The notes under the pieces: model-generated
Database searches by the model: none
Seen by the model: the letters and a program-made list of their open reading frames with translations, nothing else
What the model was told of the DNA's origin: nothing
Assembly (NCBI RefSeq): GCF_932294415.1
Contig: NC_065535.1
Span: 85,333,862-85,397,861, forward strand
Reading direction: 5' to 3'
From: Quercus robur
Lineage: Eukaryota > Streptophyta > Magnoliopsida > Fagales > Fagaceae
DNA length: 64,000 nucleotides
Made by a program: the position numbers and the translations under genes
Shown: one piece after another, positions 20,748 through 33,124 of the stretch
Layout: each line of letters starts with the position of its first letter
Numbering within the stretch: position 1 is the first letter of the stretch

Positions 20748-23253
20748 AAACTATCCATTAAATGTTTTCCTATTTTTCACCTTCCCCATTTTTGTGGGAT
20801 AGATTATGTAGAATCCTCTCCATAATGATCAGTTGCAACCCACTCACTTTTCCTATTTACTCCACTAAACACAACTGGCTAACTATTTGAATTCACAATT
20901 AATAGTCCTCCTTGGTCTCTCTCTCCATCAAACAAACGAATAATATCACCCCACTTTTCCACCACCTTATTAAATCCATTTTAACATCAATTCAGCACTA
21001 TGATTCTTTGATCTTGACTCCTACTCCCCCAATAGATTTATTTTCTTTATATATTGCAATTTCTCCTTCTCCAGTTCTGCAAAAGCAGATAGAACATCAT
21101 CAGACTTGGTAATGCTCTAGTATTTTTCGCTCCTCTTCAATCAACTAGGAAACCAATCTGTCTCTCCTACTCTCTCATATTTCTATATTTACCAAAACCC
21201 AAACCACTATGACCTGTGTCTCATGCTCTCGGTTCCTTCGTTCTCCATCAAATTTAATCTATTAAGAAAATTGGAGAACTAGACAGTGTAAAAGCAAAAG
21301 AGACATATTGATGAAACTGCCAAGAAAGAGTGATCAATCTTTAGGCCTGAATTTTTTTTTTTCAATACAAATACTTTAATTGTCACCCATTTGTTTGTTT
21401 ATCCCGTGTGGAATGTCAATTTTTTTTTTTTGGTTTTTGTTGCATGACATATACTTGATGAAATTTCTCTTAGACGTGTGGTATGAAATGTCTCTTAGAT
21501 AAAGTTTTAAGACATGAATCTTGATAAATCTGATGTTATGAAAGGAGTAGGTTATCAATGGGAAGAATACTTTTGAACACTATTTCTAAACTTGAGCACC
21601 ACATTCTCTTCGATGGATGTCTCCACACTTGAGTTCCAAATGTTTTTGTGGCTCCTAATGGTTGGGAGAGGTTTCTTAAGTTTATGTCCATGAATTCCAT
21701 CTACATATTGCATGAATTATAGCTCCTTACAATGAGGGTTTTGATTTTAATATTTGTTTTTCTATTGCTTTAGTTTCTATTGGTCACATTTGCATATGCA
21801 CTCTCTTTTTGTAATTAATTGCAAGCATAAGATTGAAGGGGAAAAAGGCTTGCTTTGTTGGTAGTAGAAAGAAGATGTTTGATGTGGGTATGCGGGTTTG
21901 CACCATTTGAGAGTTGTAAAACTATATTATACACTTTTTGTATAATTTTATAGACATGACTTAAAAGAGCTAAAAAAAAAAACTAGAAATATTTCTAATT
22001 ATAAAAATAATAAATGACCAAACAAAAAAAAAATGTTATTAATAAAAAATCCAATGTTCCTTTTAAACTAATTTATAAAAACTAATTTGTAAATATTTTG
22101 TTGATGGAAACGATCAAGCTCAATCAGTTATTGAAGTTTTACAAATTTTACTTTTAAGAGCCTTCACTTAGAAAGCAACTACTTTTTGCTATTTTGGAGC
22201 TTTTAGAGATACCACTACTAAATATGGACTCATAATTGCTTTATTTTATGGGATGTTGAGGGAAATTAACACTGTTTTATTTAGCCCATTATTATTGTGG
22301 AATTTGTTGATGTTGATATGATACAAATCGACAATAAAAATTTTCCGCGTTTATTTTATATATGAACAAAATGGTGGATTCATAAATATTTGTAGAGTAT
22401 AGGAAAAGTCATAAAATCTTCAGTGTAGTTATATATTTTGTTATTGTTGCATCCTATGTGTTTAGTAAAATTCCTTTTAGACATCTTATATTTTATTCTC
22501 AAATCCTTTTTATTTTTGGTAAGCTTCTACTTTACTTAGATAATTATCTTTAGGAAAAGACAAAAAAGAGAGCAAAACAAAATAAAGTTTACTTGAGAAC
22601 ATCATTATGCTATTAATGTTTTTATGCATAGATACTTGAGTAATTTGATTAAATTTTTGTTGGCACTTATTATTATTCCAACTATCCTAATTATATCTAG
22701 CCCTTTAGATTATTTTTTGGGAGTTCAAGACTTCAAATAATAGCCTAGCAGTAATGACATCTTTTGTGGTATTCCATTATAACGTCCCATTATTTGCTTA
22801 AAATTTTCATATATGCAATACTTATTTCATTTTACATTTTTGAATTAATATTTTGTTGTTTTTTTTTTTCACTTTTAATCTCTTTGCAGGTTTTGAAATT
22901 TCACAACTTCTATTACAACAAGTAGCACCGGATTAAGCTTATGTTATGGGAACAACAAATGCAATGCCTATGATGCCCCCACTTTTGCACAATTAAGCAT
23001 TGCACCACATAAGCAAGCTTCTCAATGGTGTTGGTTTTTATGATGAAGTCAATATTGATGTTTGTAATGCAAGTCTAAGTGGAGAATAAACTTTGAGATT
23101 CCATAACTATGTACAACACATGGAACAAGAGGTTGAATTTATTTGTACAAAGTTTTGAACAATAATGTATTAAATAGTTTTATATAACTACTCTACGATC
23201 GTCTCAGTTTATGTATTGAAAACGTAAAATATACGCATTTCCATAGCAGGCAA
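19881..23253. other. Intergenic, AT-rich, no gene seen
   Basis: Low-complexity DNA with poly(A) tracts at about 20635-20657 and 20718-20741. Lys/Phe-rich frames there are artefacts of these tracts. A pyrimidine tract ending TTTGCAG at about 22884-22890 and another AG at 23249 look like splice acceptors, possibly left from the NLR gene that decays just downstream. Confidence 0.5.
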
Positions 23254-24474
23254 CGTGGTTTCAAGGCACCTGTGGGAATTGGGGGCTTGTTATCTCTACA
23301 GAAGCTTAGTTGTATTAAGGCAAATAAAGGCAGTGACTTGATCAGAGAGTTAGGAGAGTTGAAGCAATTAAGAAGTTTGAGGATTTCGGATTTCAGAAGA
23401 GAAGATGGAAACGCCGTTTGTTATTCAGTCCAAAAGCTAACCAATCTTTTCTCTTCGTTTCTTGTCTCCAATGAGATCATTGATTTACAATATTTGTCTT
23501 CACCACCTCCATCTCTTCAGCGGTTACACTTGGAAGGACGTTTAGACAAGTTACCACAGTGGATGATCCACTTGAATCCCTTCACCCTTTGCCTAATCTA
23601 GTTGAACTTAGATTCTATCGAGCATATGAAGGCCAGGCGTTGCATTTTCGGGCTGGGGGTTTTCAAAGGCTTAGGAAATTGTTGCTCTACAGTTTACCAG
23701 GATTAAGGTTCATTACAGCTGAGAAGGGGTCACTGCCAAGTCTTGAAGTGGTCCAGATTATCGATTGTCGATTGCTAAAGAGGCGGATGCTTTTGGGCTT
23801 TGAAGACCTTAAAAACCTGAAAAGAGTTGAATTCGGATTTAATATTTAATATTTATTATTATTTAATTACAATATTTTTATGTAATTTTTGTTATTTTAG
23901 GTTTAGGTTATTTATTTCATTCTTTTTAGGTGTTTTTAATGTTGTTTAGTCAAATTAGAATTTTATATACTTTTGTAGACGCCTTAGAGTTTCTAGTTGC
24001 CCTAGGTTTTGTTTTTACTATTTAAATGCATTGTAGCCTCTAAGGGCAATGCAGTTAATAGACTATTATCAATAAATATAGACTTTTGTCAATTTTCTTC
24101 ATTAGTGGATTTCAGTTTTATCACTATGTGGATTCGAGGAATTCCTCATGGATTCGAGATTTACTACCTAGAAACTAACAGATTAGTTTCTGTCTATCAA
24201 AAAGAGTATTATGTGTGCTTTCTTTAAATTTTCGGACATCAGTTCACTGCCAAGTCTTAAAGTGGTCCAGATTATCGATTGTCAATTGCTAAAGAGGCTG
24301 CCGGTTGGCTTTAAAGACCTTAAAAACCTGAAAAGCATTGAATTCGAGAATGAATTTGATGTGTTGCACGTGCCAGATGTTAGAGCCCATTTTATACCAA
24401 AGTGTGGACTAGTAGAGATAAGCGAAGGGAGGATGACTTCATGTTTTAACCCGCCAAGACGTAAAACTAAATAG
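23254..24474 (+). pseudogene. RPM1-like NLR, leucine-rich repeat fragment
   Basis: From 23254 the translation RGFKAPVGIGGLLSLQKLSC continues with LIRELGELKQLRSLRIS, a VQKLTNLFS repeat, SPPPSLQRLHLEGRLDKLPQ and, after a frame change near 23560-23580, DDPLESLHPLPNLVELRFY, GGFQRLRKLLL, GSLPSLEVVQIIDC. This order is characteristic of the C-terminal LRRs of RPM1/RPP13-like coiled-coil NLR immune receptors. The NB-ARC and CC parts are absent. A stop after FGFNI (about 23847) ends the frame. At 24238-24474 the last repeat occurs again (SLPSLKVVQIIDCQLLKRLP) with a more normal family ending and a stop. Such receptors recognise pathogen effectors inside the cell; this copy cannot. Confidence 0.82.
23850..24237. 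other. Sequence between the two copies of the final NLR repeat
   Basis: AT-rich, with stops in all frames. It separates two copies (about 23729-23843 and 24242-24351) of the same LRR segment. No terminal repeats or target duplication were found, so this looks like local duplication rather than a transposon. Confidence 0.55.
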
Positions 24475-24781
24475 AAAAAGCATTTGCATAAGTCTTATGT
24501 AAAATTTAAAAAACCTTATGCTTTACCCAACTAACTCCCAAAACCTAGTACATCAACCAATGTAAAGTTGTGCAAAAAATTCATTTTTGCTACACTAACC
24601 GTGTAAAGTAGCCTTGTAATTTTCATTATTTTAATTTTTTCTCTAACCTGTTTAATTTTAATATCCAAGTGGTTGTGCTGTTGTAGAATGCAATATGTTG
24701 GTGCTCCTTATTGGCTAATAGAAATTTATTAAAAATTCGAACTTTGGATTTGAAAAACTAGAGTACACATGCACTTTAACA
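24475..24781. other. Intergenic, no gene seen
   Basis: 3' flank of the NLR relic. No recognisable feature. Confidence 0.4.
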
Positions 24782-24997
24782 GAAAGAGTTTGATTTAGTG
24801 GTTTCCAAGGCCTTATGAGATCCTAGGTTTAAAACTCCTAGTCAGTATCTTGGGATCATCGGTCCCAAGAGATTCCTTCATGTAACTTTGTTTGTGTGGT
24901 GGGATGGGAGAACTATACATCCTTAGAGAAGTAGTCATGCTCTTGAGTAGCTCTGAACACCCACGTAGCCAAAAAAAGAAAAAAGAAAAAAAAAAGA
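24782..24997 (+). mobile_element. SINE-like element
   Basis: TTTGATTTAGTGGTTTCC resembles an RNA polymerase III A box and GGTTTAAAACTCC, about 35 bp on, resembles a B box. The body ends in an A-rich tail (24971-24996). This is the layout of a tRNA-derived SINE. Target duplications were not established. Confidence 0.45.
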
Positions 24998-25119
24998 GCA
25001 AGGCATTGCAATCTTATGGGAAGACCACGCTTCAATGAAGTTAAACCACACCCAATGCTAGTGAGGATTTATACATAGAACTACTGTAATTCACAACAAA
25101 CACTGTTATACAACCTGAA

Positions 25120-25300
25120 ATTTCAGGTTTGGAGAGTGACCATTTATGTAATGGAGGTCCATAAAGAATAGGATTCGGCTCATAGCCACTTAAAAGCTCC
25201 CCACTTTGCTCTCAAGTATTGTCCTATAAGTCGTCAGTCTGCAATAAGGGAGGTCATTTGACGGGGGAATTTTTCCACTCAATCTTTATGTTCCATCAAC
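25120..25300 (-). pseudogene. Relic of a receptor-like protein C-terminal end
   Basis: Read on the minus strand, LSGKIPPSNDLPYCRLTT, a stop, and then GYEPNPILYGPPLHK. The last part matches SSYEGNPLLCGAPLHKECTE in the intact neighbour (25772-30424), and LSGKIPP matches its last LRR. Frameshifts and stops show it is dead. It lies about 500 bp behind the intact gene in the same orientation, so it is probably what is left of a tandem duplicate. Confidence 0.6.
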
Positions 25301-25771
25301 AACAGTATGATTGTTTAAGTGTTGTAACTCACACACAGATACACCAAAGCTACATCACAACTTAATGATTTGGGACTATTACACCTCATTACTTCTTTCT
25401 TATCAATATGGAACTGACACTCCTAATGGGAATTAGCACGTTTTATTAATATTTTTCTAGCCGATGTGGGATTCCATAACAAACTAGAAAACCTCTAAAC
25501 TATTCACACATGGACGGGACTTAACAGAGAGATACACAATTATATATATGCCCATGGCTGATGGGTAGGCAAGAACGCTTGAATGGATAATCTGTGTTCG
25601 TCTTTGAGTCTTTGCTCACCACATACATATACTAGCATTTACAATTGAAACTTAAAATGCAAGGACACAATCTTAGTCAGCTAGAATTACACAACTCATA
25701 AAGGCTTGCAAATCAAAACTTTTTACAACAACAAGAAGAGACACTAAACATGTCAACATCAAAATGCAAGG
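25301..25771. other. 3' flank of the RLP gene
   Basis: No coding region. The bases next to 25771 should include the 3' untranslated region of the minus-strand gene. Confidence 0.4.
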
Positions 25772-28700
25772 CTATGCAATTCTGAAATTGACCAGCTCAC
25801 CGCAACGGACCACAAGGTCCGCAACAAAACCATAGCAAATATCAATGCAAACTTCAATGAATCTTAACCAAACCTGACGCCAATATGGATTTATGCAAAG
25901 AAGTGAAATAATTCCCAACACTGTTATGTAAGCTGCCGCAAAAGTTATGTAGAAGACATCCATGTCAATGAAACTGTCACCTTCTTCTCCCCCATAATCT
26001 GCTGCTAGCATTGTAGGTTCGGTGCATTCTTTATGTAATGGAGCTCCACACAAAAGAGGATTCCCTTCATAACTACTCTCATCAAATGTTCCAAATTGAG
26101 CCTTTCTATCTGGAGTTGGACCTGATAAATTATTATGTGCCACCTTGAAGACTTCCAAAGTGGTCAGTTCAATTAGTTGAGGGGGGATTCTTCCCCCCAA
26201 GTTGTTGTAGGAAAGATCAAGACTCTCTATCTTCTTCAAGTTTGAAAATGTTGTAGGGATTGATCCTATCAGATTGTTGTGTGATAGGTTAAGTGCATGG
26301 ATATTACTTATGCTTCCGAGCTCAGACGGGATTTCACCAGCTAGTCTGTTGCATGAGAGGTCAATTCCAGACATATAATTGAGGATGTCTCCCTGATAAG
26401 AGTAAGTTCTACCCTTTGTAGTGAACTCCACTTCTTGTTTAGCATCGACAAGTTGGAAGGAATAAAAGTTACCCAGTTCCTCATCTCGTATATTTGCTAA
26501 CTTTGTCTCCAAATATGCAAATGGTGACTTCTTCTGGAAATTATTTTTAAAAATGGAGATACCACCAAAATCAGTTATTTGGTTGGTTGCCATAAAAGAA
26601 ATGTTACTCAAGCAATGAGGAATTGGACCAGAAAGCTCATTGTAAGAAAGATCCAACATGCTTAAGTTGTGTAAAAGGCATAACTGAACTGGAATTCTAC
26701 CCTCTAAATGATTTGCTTTTAAGAGAAGAATGCTCAATGACGAGAGGCTACCGATCCAATCTGGAATGTTGCCGGTAAGGTGGTTATCTCGGAGATTTAG
26801 TGTAACTAGAGAAGAGCTATTTTGGAAAGCACTTGTAATGGGACCACTTAGTCTATTTTTATTCAAATGAACATGTTTGATGCTTGAAGAATTGAAGCAA
26901 GATGGAATAGACCCAGACAGATTGTTCTCAGAAAGGTCAAGAAAGGTAATCCCAACGAGTTCGCATAACTCCATTGGAATAGGACCTTCAAGTTGATTTT
27001 TTGCCAGCAAAATTTCACCTAGATTTGACATATTCCCCATCCATCTTGGAAGCATGCCAAACAAAGCGTTATTACTAAAATCAATAGATAAGAAATTATT
27101 GCTAGAGAAGCTACTTGGGATTTTCCCAGAGAAGTTGTTGTTGTCCAAAAGTAAAAATTGCAGCTTAGTCAGATTAAAATTGGAAGGAAATATTTGGCCG
27201 CTAAAATTATTATATGACAATTTTAGGTACGTCAAGGAGGTCCAGCTCATCGAGAAATGCTCTAGTATTGTTCCTGACAAACAATTGTTAGACAAGTCTA
27301 AAGCCTTTAGGGAGACTAAATTCTCAAAGGAAGTAGGAATACTACCTTGAAATTCATTTCTAGACAAGTTCAAATTCTCCAAATTGGGAAAAATTAAACC
27401 AAAGTTTGTCGGAATTGGACCTCTTAAATTATTATCCGAAATATCTATACTTGTAATGCTAGGATGAAAATGATATTGCATCAGGAAAGGCCCAACAAAA
27501 GAGTTATTTCTCAAACTAAGAACCTCTAATTTTGGATTGTTCTCTAACAACCAAGTGGGAAACTTCCCGGTCAAATTATTATGGGAGAGGTCAATTTCTA
27601 GCAAATGATATTGGTAATGAAGGAATTTGGGAGGAGTTTTATTGAGTCCATTAAATGAACACCTTGACATGCTGAAAACCTTTAATTGGGAGGCTGGAGT
27701 CCAAGTTTCAGAAACTATTTTGTTGTTATCACTTAGTATGGCCTTAAGATTTGAGAGGTTAGAAAATGAGGACAATGTGATTGGGTTCAACAAGTGGTTA
27801 TTTGATAAAGAAAGGTACTCAAGTGATGTCAAGCTAGATAGTTGGGATTGGGCAATGTTCCCATTGAAGTGATTGTAGGAGATATCCAATACTCTTAGTG
27901 ATTTCAAGTTTGCCAAACATGAAGGTAGTATCCCTTCAAAGTTATTGTCACTGAGGTCTAGTTCTTGGAGATTTTGGAGTTCACACCATCCTGTAAAATG
28001 AAATAAGCAGTGATCATTAGGTTCTAATACCTTAGATATTCATCCTAAGCAACATGGATGTGAAAGAAAGGCTACCTTGGGCTGGTAAGTTGCCATTAAG
28101 TCCACAGTTATGCACTGTCAGTACGTTAAGAGAAGTCATAACTTCGACTTTACGAAGGAAGCTTTTGTCGATGGATGAACCGTGCAAAAATAATTGCTCT
28201 AGGTTGTTTAATCTGCGCAACTCTAAGACCAATAATGAAAGTTTTAGAGGTATGAAATTTAACTGCATGTACAAGAATAAGATGTTATCAAATAAATTCT
28301 TTCACCTCCCCCTGAAAATGACAAATTTATCTGTAGGGTCATGCAATTTCTGTGGCTGTGCATATAAGCTGTTTATAAGAAAGATTCATGGAGGAGTGTT
28401 CATGGATTAAAAAGCTAGGAACTAGTTTGCTCATAGGATTTCACAACCCCTGAAAATTATTGTAATTTATTAAATTGTGAAGCTCTTTAGGGTGTTTGAA
28501 AAAGAAGTTTATAACTTCAAAATAGATTAGGGAATATATATTTTACAATAATTTGTTTTAGAGGTATGAAATTTAACAAAACTAAAAGTATTTAGTCAAA
28601 CTAGTCTGTCAGATCTTTTATTTTCATTTTCATTATTATTACATAGTTTTGTTGGACTAACAACTTGGGACAGAGTATCATAATTTTTATTTCTAACCAA

Positions 28701-30424
28701 AGTTTGCAGAAAATAATGATATAAACCAACCGTTCTTATTTGACAATCCATGCCAAAGGCCTTGTAGTTAAATTACGGATATTTTTAGGGTCTAAATTCT
28801 CTCCCTCCATTGTTTATAACTAATTAAAAAAGAAAAATAAAAAGAAGATCATCCATCAATGGTATAATAACTCACCTTCAGTAGTAACCGATCCTTCCAA
28901 TTTGTTATGTCCGATATTTAAAATCTTCAATGATGGGAACACAGCCATTGACTCAAGAATTCGTGCACTGAAGTTGTTTGAACTCAAGTCTAGAATTTTT
29001 AGCTTGCTTAAGCTCTTTGAACCTATAAACCAAGGTGACATATCTCATAACCGAGCTTGTATTCTTTTAACATACTATATATTAAAAGAACTTGAATTTA
29101 TGAACATGCATGTTTACAACCTCTCATACCTTCCATTGTCACGAAGTCAGCGAACATATTTCCCCCCAAGTAAAGCTCCTCCAGATTGCTAAATATTTTG
29201 AAATCTGCATCAAAAGAAAAAGGGAAAAGAAGTAGAAAAAGAAAGAAAGAACCCATGCAAAGGGGAAAAAAAAAACACTAAATCATCTAATAATATGTCG
29301 AGAATATTTCAAAGGAAGCAAAAAGTGAGATTTCAGTTGCATAAATCTTGTTGATTAATATTACTTCATTTGTAAGAAAGAGACTCACTCAAGCCAAAAG
29401 GCCTAAGCATTAGGGGGTATTTGATAAGCCATACAACGTATATAGTTAGGTAGGAAGAATATAACCGATTTTAATTATTATCACCTATCAATTTAGTAAA
29501 ATTATTGGTTGAAAAATACTAGTTTGAATCAAAGAATATATTACCATAACAAAACCTAGTTTTAAATTTGACATTTTTAGGTACTATATTCCCATCAAGG
29601 TGGCTTTCAATCTAGGTCTCAATAATCTGAATATAAATCATATTAGTTCAAATTTGCAATTTTTTGAAGTTATATCAAATCCGAACCAATCCTATAATTT
29701 TCCTAAGCACCACCTTGATTTCCGTTATAAACTTTTAAGAATTTTACCATTGAAGCTTACCCTTTTTTTTTTTTTTGAGAAAACATTGAAGCATGAAGCT
29801 TACCTTGAATATGGATTGATCCACTAAAATTGTTGCAACTCAAATCTAGTTTCTTGAGTGAAGCAATTTCAGTGGAGTTTGACAGGATGTTGTCATTGAA
29901 GTGATTATAATTCAAGTAAAGCACCTCCAGCTTACTTAACATAGAGAATCTTTCAAATCCTACAAGTTAGAACTTTCAATTAATTTCCAACTATGAAAAA
30001 TAAATAAAGAAAAAACATAATTCCACAAATTCTACCAGCTATAGAGTTATTAAAACATAAACAAACCTTCATTTGGAACCCATCCACGAAAAAAATTAAA
30101 ACTCAAATCTAGGAGCTTTATCTCTTCAAAGGGAAGAAACAAAGAAGCATTAAGGTACTCATCTGCCTTAGTCCACACTGTATCAAGACGAATTTGAACT
30201 ACACGACCTGTAATGTTGCTGCAGTTCACACTCTCCCAATTACAACACTCGCTATCTTTGTTGACTGAGTTCCATGATGGCAAAAAATTACCATTTGGAT
30301 CATTGATTGAAGCTTTTAGTCGCAAGAGAGCTATTCTCTCTTGCTCCAAACAACCAAAGCACCCAATACTGCATGACTGAACCAAAACTAAAACCACCCA
30401 CCACCAAAAACACCCCAACTTCAT
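25772..30424 (-). CDS. LRR receptor-like protein (RLP), no kinase
   Basis: Six exons join in frame: 30067-30424, 29804-29959, 29130-29204, 28876-29022, 28076-28222, 25772-27990, with GT/AG at every junction (3102 nt, 1033 residues). Order: signal peptide (WWWVVLVLVQ, residues about 1-24), LRRNT cap with EQERIALLRLKASI and CCNWESVNC, many plant-type LRRs (LxxLxLSxNxFxGxIP), a non-LRR island with QEVEFTTKGRTYSYQG, closing LRRs, GNPLLCGAPLHKEC, an acidic stretch, one membrane span (about 975-995) and a short tail beginning NPYWRQVW. This is the RLP15/Cuscuta-receptor-like group; such proteins sit in the plasma membrane and signal through partner kinases. All introns are phase 1. A foldback MITE lies 107 bp upstream of the start codon. 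The ligand is unknown. Confidence 0.93.
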
Positions 30425-30530
30425 TGAATTTTTGTTTCCTAATTTTCTTTAACAGCAAGATTTTAAGGGTTTTTTCCAACCAACTTTGATGCTTTGAATG
30501 TAGGTGGTTTTAAGTTTAAATAGGCTATCA

Positions 30531-30956
30531 GAGGACAAAATTGCCTTATGCCATTTTTACCCAAATTATATAACTTTATGCTCTTCTTCCCAAACTAATT
30601 AGGAAAATGCCCATCTTTTGAAACTTGACTTTCTTAAAATCGAGTTAAACCCTATAATGACGTTTTTAAGGATTTATAGTGACGTTTTTAAAGACTTATA
30701 GTAACGTTTTATAACTTGATTTCCATGAAATCGAGTTATAGGCAATAAAATTGTCTGTAACTCGATTTCATAGAGATCGAGTTATAAAACGTCATTATAG
30801 ATTCTTAAAACTTCATTATAGGGTTTCAGGATTTTTTTTTTTTAATTCGATTTTGAGAAAATCGAATTACAAAAGAGAGGCATTTCTCTAATTAATTTGA
30901 GAAGGGGGGCATAAGGCTATATAATTTGGTTGAAAAGGGCATAAGGCCATTTTGTC
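30531..30956. mobile_element. Foldback MITE, Mutator-type, in the RLP promoter
   Basis: The 426-bp element is almost entirely an imperfect inverted repeat. The left arm starts GAGGACAAAATTGCCTTATG and the right arm, complemented, GACAAAATGGCCTTATGCCC. The centre has repeated AACTCGATTTCAT/ATGAAATCGAGTTAT palindromes. A perfect 9-bp direct repeat AGGCTATCA flanks it (30522-30530, 30957-30965), as for Mutator-like elements. No coding capacity. Confidence 0.88.
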
Positions 30957-30965
30957 AGGCTATCA

Positions 30966-31600
30966 AATCCTATTTTGTTTCAAAATGATGTTAAAAATGT
31001 TAAGGATTTTATTATATAGTCTTTACAAATTGACGTGTTACAAATTACAAAAAAAAAAAAAGAAGAAGTAATTTAAATATTTATTTATTATATTTTTAAA
31101 TCAATCAATTACTTTTATCGTTATGTTAATTGTAAAAAATGTACATTAAAATTTAATAAATAAATGTCTGAAAGGCTGCCACTCATACACGCATTCTCAA
31201 GTTCTTACTTGGAAGGCTACACTTTCTTAACCACCTTAATTTCTCCTCATACCAATAGTTTAGTCACCATCCATTATTATTTTTAATTAGAAAATCATAC
31301 AATTCAAGAAAGAAAGAAAAAAGAAAAAAAATCCTCCCCAAGCGTTTCCTCCTCTTTTTATCTATAATAAAAAAAAAAATTCCTTTCCTTTCATCAACGA
31401 CCTTTTGTTTTCTAAGTATCATCCATTTAATAAGGATTATAGGAAAATGGTAAGATGAAAAAAGAAAATAAATTAGAACAGAAGGATAAAAAAGAAGAAG
31501 TGATTGATATCTTCAATGGCAAATGTTTGGCTGAAAAGATACATAGAAGGAAGAATTTTAGATTATAATTATTATTTTATCTTTGTATAGAAATGATATA
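30966..31600. other. Intergenic, AT-rich
   Basis: No gene, RNA or element recognised; only A-rich tracts. Confidence 0.4.
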
Positions 31601-31603
31601 CAG

Positions 31604-31740
31604 TGAGTTCCAATTAATTCAATTAGTAAAATTCTTGTGGTTGAAAAAGATATATGTGATTTAATCTTAACTTAAACTAAAAATCAATTAGTATTTTGGC
31701 TTGATGTTAGAAAGTAATTAATCATCATTGAGTAGACATT
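31604..31740 (+). mobile_element. Decayed SINE (Fagaceae-like tRNA-derived type)
   Basis: GAGTTCCAATTAATTCAATT, AGTAAAATTCTTGTGGTTGA, then CTTAAACTAAAAATCAATTA and TTTTGGCTTGATGTTAGAAA follow the same order as the copies at 33178 and 34754. The A box is TTCAATTAGTAAAATTC. The B box is badly worn. No clear target duplication. Confidence 0.45.
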
Positions 31741-32732
31741 AAAAGTTTAAAAAATATATTTTTTTAAGAAACATTTAAAATACTATTGTATCTATAAAAA
31801 AAAATTATATGTATATAACTTTTATATTCTGGATATTCATTGATTTTTTATTTTTTGCTTTAAAACATAAAATTTAAATATTATATTTTGACTTAATTTA
31901 TATTGTTATTTCGTTTTTTAAAACTTAATTAATTTTTTTTTTCAAAAAAAATTATGTTAAGACATCTCTATTTATTTGCACATTACTAATTATTGAGATG
32001 CTCCAATCATGCTCTTAATAAACTTTTTTTTTTCTATAATATTTATATTATTAACGGCCAAAAGAAATTAAAAAAAATGCCAAATAGTTTTTTTACCCAA
32101 AAAATATTAAATGGGGATTAAAACGGTAAATTCAAACATTCCTTATAACTTGTCCCTCGTTGCCTCTAAATTTCTCCCTATCTTTGGTGGAGGGGCTATA
32201 ATTATGTGTAACTTTTATATCTCCATCACATGGGGTTGGATCTGGCCAAACTTTGTGGTTATAACTCTATATGAGATGATTATCACATTTAATAATTAAA
32301 CAAAATAATAAATTTGGTAAATAGCCATTAGTGGGCTTGAACGTAAATTTGCATCATTTTACTTTCCTTCTATCCTTCTTATTTCGACTCTACCAAACAA
32401 TAAAACTTTCAACATTCCTTTCTTTAATTCTCTCTTCTTATTTTTTGTCATACCAAAAAACTTTTTAGGCAAGTGGCATGTTTAAAAATGGCGGTCAAGA
32501 GCCTTCATGATTTAGTGATATTACCTATTCTTCTTTATAAAAAGATCTAAGGTTTTGAAATCACTTTTCCTTTATTTTTATAAGTTGTAACTATTAAATT
32601 ATATATATATATATATATATATACATATAGTTTTTTTTTGAAGGGATATATATATATATATATATATAGTTTCAATGGTTACCTATTTAGCCAACACTGT
32701 CAACTCAGACAAACTTGATTTTTATTTTGAGA
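31741..32732. other. Intergenic, AT-rich
   Basis: No gene supported. Two (TA)n tracts (about 32600-32625 and 32648-32668) flank a TTTTTTTTGAAGGG spacer. Confidence 0.4.
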
Positions 32733-32734
32733 GA

Positions 32735-32890
32735 TGCTACGTCTACAACATTTTTACAACAAATTACAGGTGATTAGTTGTTATTGGTTTAAATTTGAAA
32801 CTAATACTAAGATTACTTTTTTACCCTAACAATAACAACCAGTAACAACTTGCCACTTAGAATTTGTTGTAAAAATGTTGTAGACATATC
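32735..32890. mobile_element. Short MITE with TIRs of about 30 bp
   Basis: GTCTACAACATTTTTACAAC (from 32741) and its complement near 32861-32885 form terminal inverted repeats around about 95 bp of AT-rich DNA. Total length is about 156 bp. I could not define target duplications, so the superfamily is open. Confidence 0.7.
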
Positions 32891-32984
32891 ATTTCTATTT
32901 TATTTTTGCAAATAAATCAATATATTTAGTTCCTAGGTTCTTGGATTATTGCTTCAAGCAACCACAAGTTCCACAACACGTATT

Positions 32985-33124
32985 AACTATTTATTAACTC
33001 GAATTTAAAAGTTGGAAATTATCCACCACAACTACTATATCCCCAACTCTATGGAACTATTTATTAACTTGAATTTAAAAGTTGGAAATTATCCACCACA
33101 ACTACTATATCCCCAACTCTATGG
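32985..33124. repeat. 70-bp tandem duplication
   Basis: Copies 32985-33054 and 33055-33124 (AACTATTTATTAACT...CCAACTCTATGG) differ at one base (CGAAT/TGAAT). Confidence 0.92.

Noticed and set aside
20429-20761. 110-codon Lys/Phe/Leu-rich frame
   Set aside because: Made of poly(A) and poly(T) tracts.
27054-27872. Plus-strand Lys/Leu-rich frames within the RLP gene
   Set aside because: Antisense shadows of leucine-rich repeats.
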